This document shows positions 55,810-57,740 of a DNA stretch of 57,740 nt, piece by piece. The DNA lies in the NCBI GenBank assembly GCA_041675285.1, contig JBAYTZ010000019.1, positions 1-57,740 on the forward strand. Direction: 5' to 3'. The stretch's first letter is position 1. The number at the start of each line of letters is the position of its first letter. A model generated the notes under the pieces. That model was not told the origin of the DNA and made no database searches. It saw only the letters and a program-made list of their open reading frames with translations. Source of the stretch: Candidatus Delongbacteria bacterium (GTDB taxonomy: Bacteria; CAIWAD01). Made by a program: the position numbers and the translations under genes.

Positions 55810-56564
55810 GGCGCCGCCGAAGCGCCGGCGGGCGCGCTCGACGGGCGTCGGGCCACGGCCACAAGCGAGACGCCCAGCGGGAAGTTGGCCCGCGGCAGCC
55901 AGTGGCGCTCCAGCGCGAACACCTGGTAGAGCAGGGAGTTGAGCGGGCGGGCGGGTGTCTCCATGTCGTCGCCGTCCCGCCCCAACAGACGCTTCAGCTC
56001 GCGCACGGCCAGCACCAGCGGCAGCAGCAGGCAGTTGTAATAGCTCAGTTTCTCGAGTTCGAATCCGGCCGCGGCCAGCCGCAGCGCGAGCTGGGGACGC
56101 GTGTAGCGGCGGAAGTGGCCGTGTTCCTCGTCATGGCGGGTCCAAAGCGTGGGCAGGGCGGGCACGGTGAGCAGCAGCCGGCCACCGGGAGCCAGCAGAT
56201 CCCGCAACGCGAGCAAGCTGCCGGCATCATCTTCGATGTGTTCGAGGACGTCGGTGAGCAGGATCAGGTCCTGGCTGGCGGGCTGGAAGGGCAGCGGGCC
56301 GGGCAGCGAGCCGGCACGCAGCTCGGCGCCGGGCAGGCGGGCGGCGGCGTGTTCCAGAGCGCGTGGGCTTTGGTCCAGGCCCGCCAGCCGCAGGCCGCCC
56401 GTCAGACGCGAGAGCAGCAGGCCCGTGCCGCAGCCCGCGTCCAGCACGCGCAAGCCCGGCCGCAGCAGGGGCTGCAACAGCGCCAGCAGGATCTCCGCCC
56501 GCGCCCGGAACCAGAAGTGCTCGCGCTGCACGCGCTCCATCTGATCGATCAACTCGTCCTTCAC
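55785..56564 (-). CDS. Class I SAM-dependent methyltransferase
   Basis: A 259-aa methyltransferase. Motif I is VLDAGCGTGLLLSRL, the acidic loop is LAGLDQSPRAL, motif II/III is LILLTDVLEHIEDD and the following strand is APGGRLLLTVPALP. These match small-molecule methyltransferases (type 11/12). HFWFRARAEILLALL before motif I is common in those acting on polysaccharide or lipid substrates. GTG 56564 is chosen because GGGAG lies upstream. The frame extends 24 codons into the RAYT-type repeat, and that extension is rejected. Convergent with the DoxX-like gene. Confidence 0.83.
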   Translation of the reverse strand: MKDELIDQMERVQREHFWFRARAEILLALLQPLLRPGLRVLDAGCGTGLLLSRLTGGLRLAGLDQSPRALEHAAARLPGAELRAGSLPGPLPFQPASQDLILLTDVLEHIEDDAGSLLALRDLLAPGGRLLLTVPALPTLWTRHDEEHGHFRRYTRPQLALRLAAAGFELEKLSYYNCLLLPLVLAVRELKRLLGRDGDDMETPARPLNSLLYQVFALERHWLPRANFPLGVSLVAVARRPSSAPAGASAAPQARNSAL

Positions 56565-56585
56565 GTCCGCTCCCTTTCTGGGAAA

Positions 56586-56740
56586 TGCTCTGGCACCGTG
56601 CCTGACACCAACTTGGGGATTTGTCCACTCGCGCACACGCGGGACACGACGACGATTCTGCAGTGCTCTGGCACCGTGCCTGACACCAACCTGGGGATTC
56701 GTCCGCTCGCGTGGACATGCGGGCGGCGGCGGGTGTTCCG
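56586..56740. repeat. Two direct copies of a 78-bp RAYT/REP-type repeat
   Basis: Units begin at 56586 and 56664 with TGCTCTGGCACCGTGCC, then TGACACCAAC(T/C)TGGGGATT and a more variable GTCC-CTCGCG part. The reverse complement contains CGGTGCCAGAGC, identical to the end of the 11-bp array beside the RAYT gene at 1-120. They sit between the divergent methyltransferase and UDG-like genes. Confidence 0.85.
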
Positions 56741-56775
56741 CAGCGCTACCTTGGATGGGTCAATCAGGAGCCTCG

Positions 56776-57423
56776 ATGGAATCCGCACTCGAAGGCGTGC
56801 TGGAACTGCTGTTCAGCCTGCCGCCCCTGTCCGACTGCTACCACCCCTACGCCAGCGGCGACACGACCCGCGACGTCGTGCGCCGGCGCAACCTGCGCCT
56901 CTACCTGGAGGAGCTGCGAGCGCGGCAACCCCGCGCCGCGCTGATCGGCGAGGCGCCGGGCATCCACGGCTGCCATTGGTCGGGCGTGCCCTTCATGGGG
57001 GAGCGGATGCTGACCCGCGGGCTGCCGCGCCACGGCCTGTTCGGACCGGGCAAGGGATACGGCTGGACCAGCGGGCATCCCAAGGGCGAGAGCGAGGCCT
57101 CGGGCACCATTCTCTGGGGCGTGGTGGAGGAGCTGCCCGCCGTGCCCTTCGTCTGGAACGCCTTTCCCCTCCACCCGCACCACGCCGGCCGGCCGGCCAG
57201 CAACCGCACGCCCACGCCCGCCGAGCTGGCGGCTTGCGCCCACGTGCTGCCGCGCCTCCTGGGGCTCTTTCCCATCGAATTGGTGATCGCCGTGGGCCGC
57301 AAGGCCGAGCAGGTGCTACACGAGTTGGGCATCGCCCACCAGGCCGTGCGCCATCCGGCCAACGGCGGCGCGCCCGCCTTCCGGGCCGGCCTGCGCGCCC
57401 TGCTCGGGGCTCCCGGAGAGTAG
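56776..57423 (+). CDS. Uracil-DNA-glycosylase-superfamily protein
   Basis: A 215-aa protein of the UDG fold. Motif A is LIGEAPGIHGCHWSGVPFMG (GEAPG plus the glycine-rich turn), the central FVWNAFPLHPH carries the family N-x-(F/Y)P pattern, and motif B is AVRHPANGG (His). No CxxC iron-sulfur set of family 4/5 enzymes is evident, so it belongs to a less characterised UDG-like branch. AGGAG lies before ATG 56776. An in-frame ATG seven codons earlier is less likely. It may excise uracil or another modified base. Confidence 0.82.
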   Translation: MESALEGVLELLFSLPPLSDCYHPYASGDTTRDVVRRRNLRLYLEELRARQPRAALIGEAPGIHGCHWSGVPFMGERMLTRGLPRHGLFGPGKGYGWTSGHPKGESEASGTILWGVVEELPAVPFVWNAFPLHPHHAGRPASNRTPTPAELAACAHVLPRLLGLFPIELVIAVGRKAEQVLHELGIAHQAVRHPANGGAPAFRAGLRALLGAPGE

Positions 57424-57428
57424 ATCCA

Positions 57429-57452
57429 ACAGAGAGGCACAGAGGCACAGAG
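57429..57452 (-). repeat. CACAGAG interspersed repeat
   Basis: ACAGAGAGGCACAGAGGCAC, a degenerate member of the 25276 family, five bases after the UDG-like stop codon. The next 50 bp are unassigned. Confidence 0.75.
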
Positions 57453-57544
57453 CTCGGCATTTGGATGACTCTTGAAATGGGTTGGGTGCGGCTTGTCAGA
57501 GGATCTGTCGAGCACGAAGGCTCTAAGGCTCAAAGACGATTTGT

Positions 57545-57733
57545 GTCACGTGAGGTGAAGGCCTTCAGGCCTGAACCAGAACCAGGTGGTGACGCCGTCA
57601 GGCGGAACCAACTACCTGGAGACAGGAAGGAGCCGCTGCCGCCAGCGGAAGCCCGCCGGGAGGCGGGCTGACTCTGGCGAGTGAGAAAAAGCGCCTCTTT
57701 GGCTCCACCTTTCTGGCGCCAGCAGAAAGGTGG
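57545..57733 (-). repeat. Structured intergenic repeat element, copy E
   Basis: Minus-strand copy with head stem CCACCTTTCTG/CAGAAAGGTGG (57705-57715, 57723-57733; 7-base loop). The nested stems are CGCCAG/CTGGCG around GCCCGCC/GGCGGGC, followed by CGCC/GGCG and AGGCC/GGCCT hairpins. Its tail continues into the segment shared with 37606-37657. It is complete; only seven bases of the window follow. Confidence 0.86.
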
Positions 57734-57740
57734 AAAACAA

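Noticed and set aside
56565..56636. Upstream extension of the methyltransferase gene
   Set aside because: The added residues are encoded by the RAYT-type repeat. GTG 56564 has a ribosome-binding site and starts the conserved sequence.

Overview
The window is 57.7 kb of GC-rich bacterial DNA from a Gram-negative (diderm) organism. It encodes porins, a TolC-family channel, other outer-membrane beta-barrels and several lipoproteins. Secreted proteins end in FlgD-like/type A sorting modules (an NPFNP signature followed by VYDL). Together with a system II cytochrome c biogenesis protein (CcsA), an electron-bifurcating type [FeFe]-hydrogenase (HydABC) and pyruvate:ferredoxin oxidoreductase, this suggests an anaerobe or facultative anaerobe in or near the FCB superphylum, perhaps a candidate phylum such as Delongbacteria or Eisenbacteria. 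The taxon is inference; no rRNA or other taxonomic marker is present.

Layout. 1-0.8 kb: an 11-bp tandem array beside a REP-associated tyrosine transposase (RAYT). 0.9-8.4 kb: a minus-strand cluster for secreted hydrolases (M16 protease, M1-type protease lipoprotein, calcineurin-like phosphoesterase). 8.6-11 kb: HAD phosphatase and CcsA. 11.2-14.2 kb: a soluble histidine kinase and a sigma-54-type response regulator, then a GNAT acetyltransferase. 14.4-17.5 kb: two related outer-membrane proteins and a porin. 17.8-25.3 kb: an aldo/keto reductase homologue with altered active-site residues, then a tightly coupled plus-strand set (M20 dipeptidase, membrane-fusion protein, MacB-like permease, TolC-like channel, PHP phosphatase). 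25.4-28.8 kb: a sorting-domain protein and a GH13 glycosidase. 29-37.2 kb: hydC-hydB-hydA, a hydrogenase-like histidine kinase (probable H2 or redox sensor), a single-domain receiver and a receiver-kinase fusion. 37.8-44.1 kb: a MIO-type ammonia-lyase with an Ala-Cys-Gly triad, a HigBA toxin-antitoxin pair and pyruvate:ferredoxin oxidoreductase. 44.2-48.6 kb: MgtC-like protein and a five-gene ECF sigma operon including a Spy/CpxP-like protein and a four-repeat secreted protein. 48.8-52.2 kb: glutaredoxin-like protein, NUDIX hydrolase, RecJ and a Xer recombinase. 52.2-57.7 kb: a repeat-rich area, an AT-rich island with two foreign-looking genes, small membrane proteins, a methyltransferase and a uracil-DNA-glycosylase-like protein.

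How the genes fit together. Pyruvate oxidation by the PFOR would give reduced ferredoxin, which HydABC could use with NADH to make H2. The adjacent hydrogenase-like kinase and receiver proteins look like a sensory branch reporting on H2 or redox state. The ECF sigma operon looks like an envelope or metal-stress regulon.

The most unusual content is between genes. Five copies of an approximately 190-225 bp element share a chain of hairpins whose stems differ in sequence but keep their pairing. Other interspersed families are CACAGAG repeats, CGTCATCCCCC palindromes and RAYT-type repeats. One CACAGAG repeat supplies the end of a coding region. No tRNA, rRNA or CRISPR array was seen.
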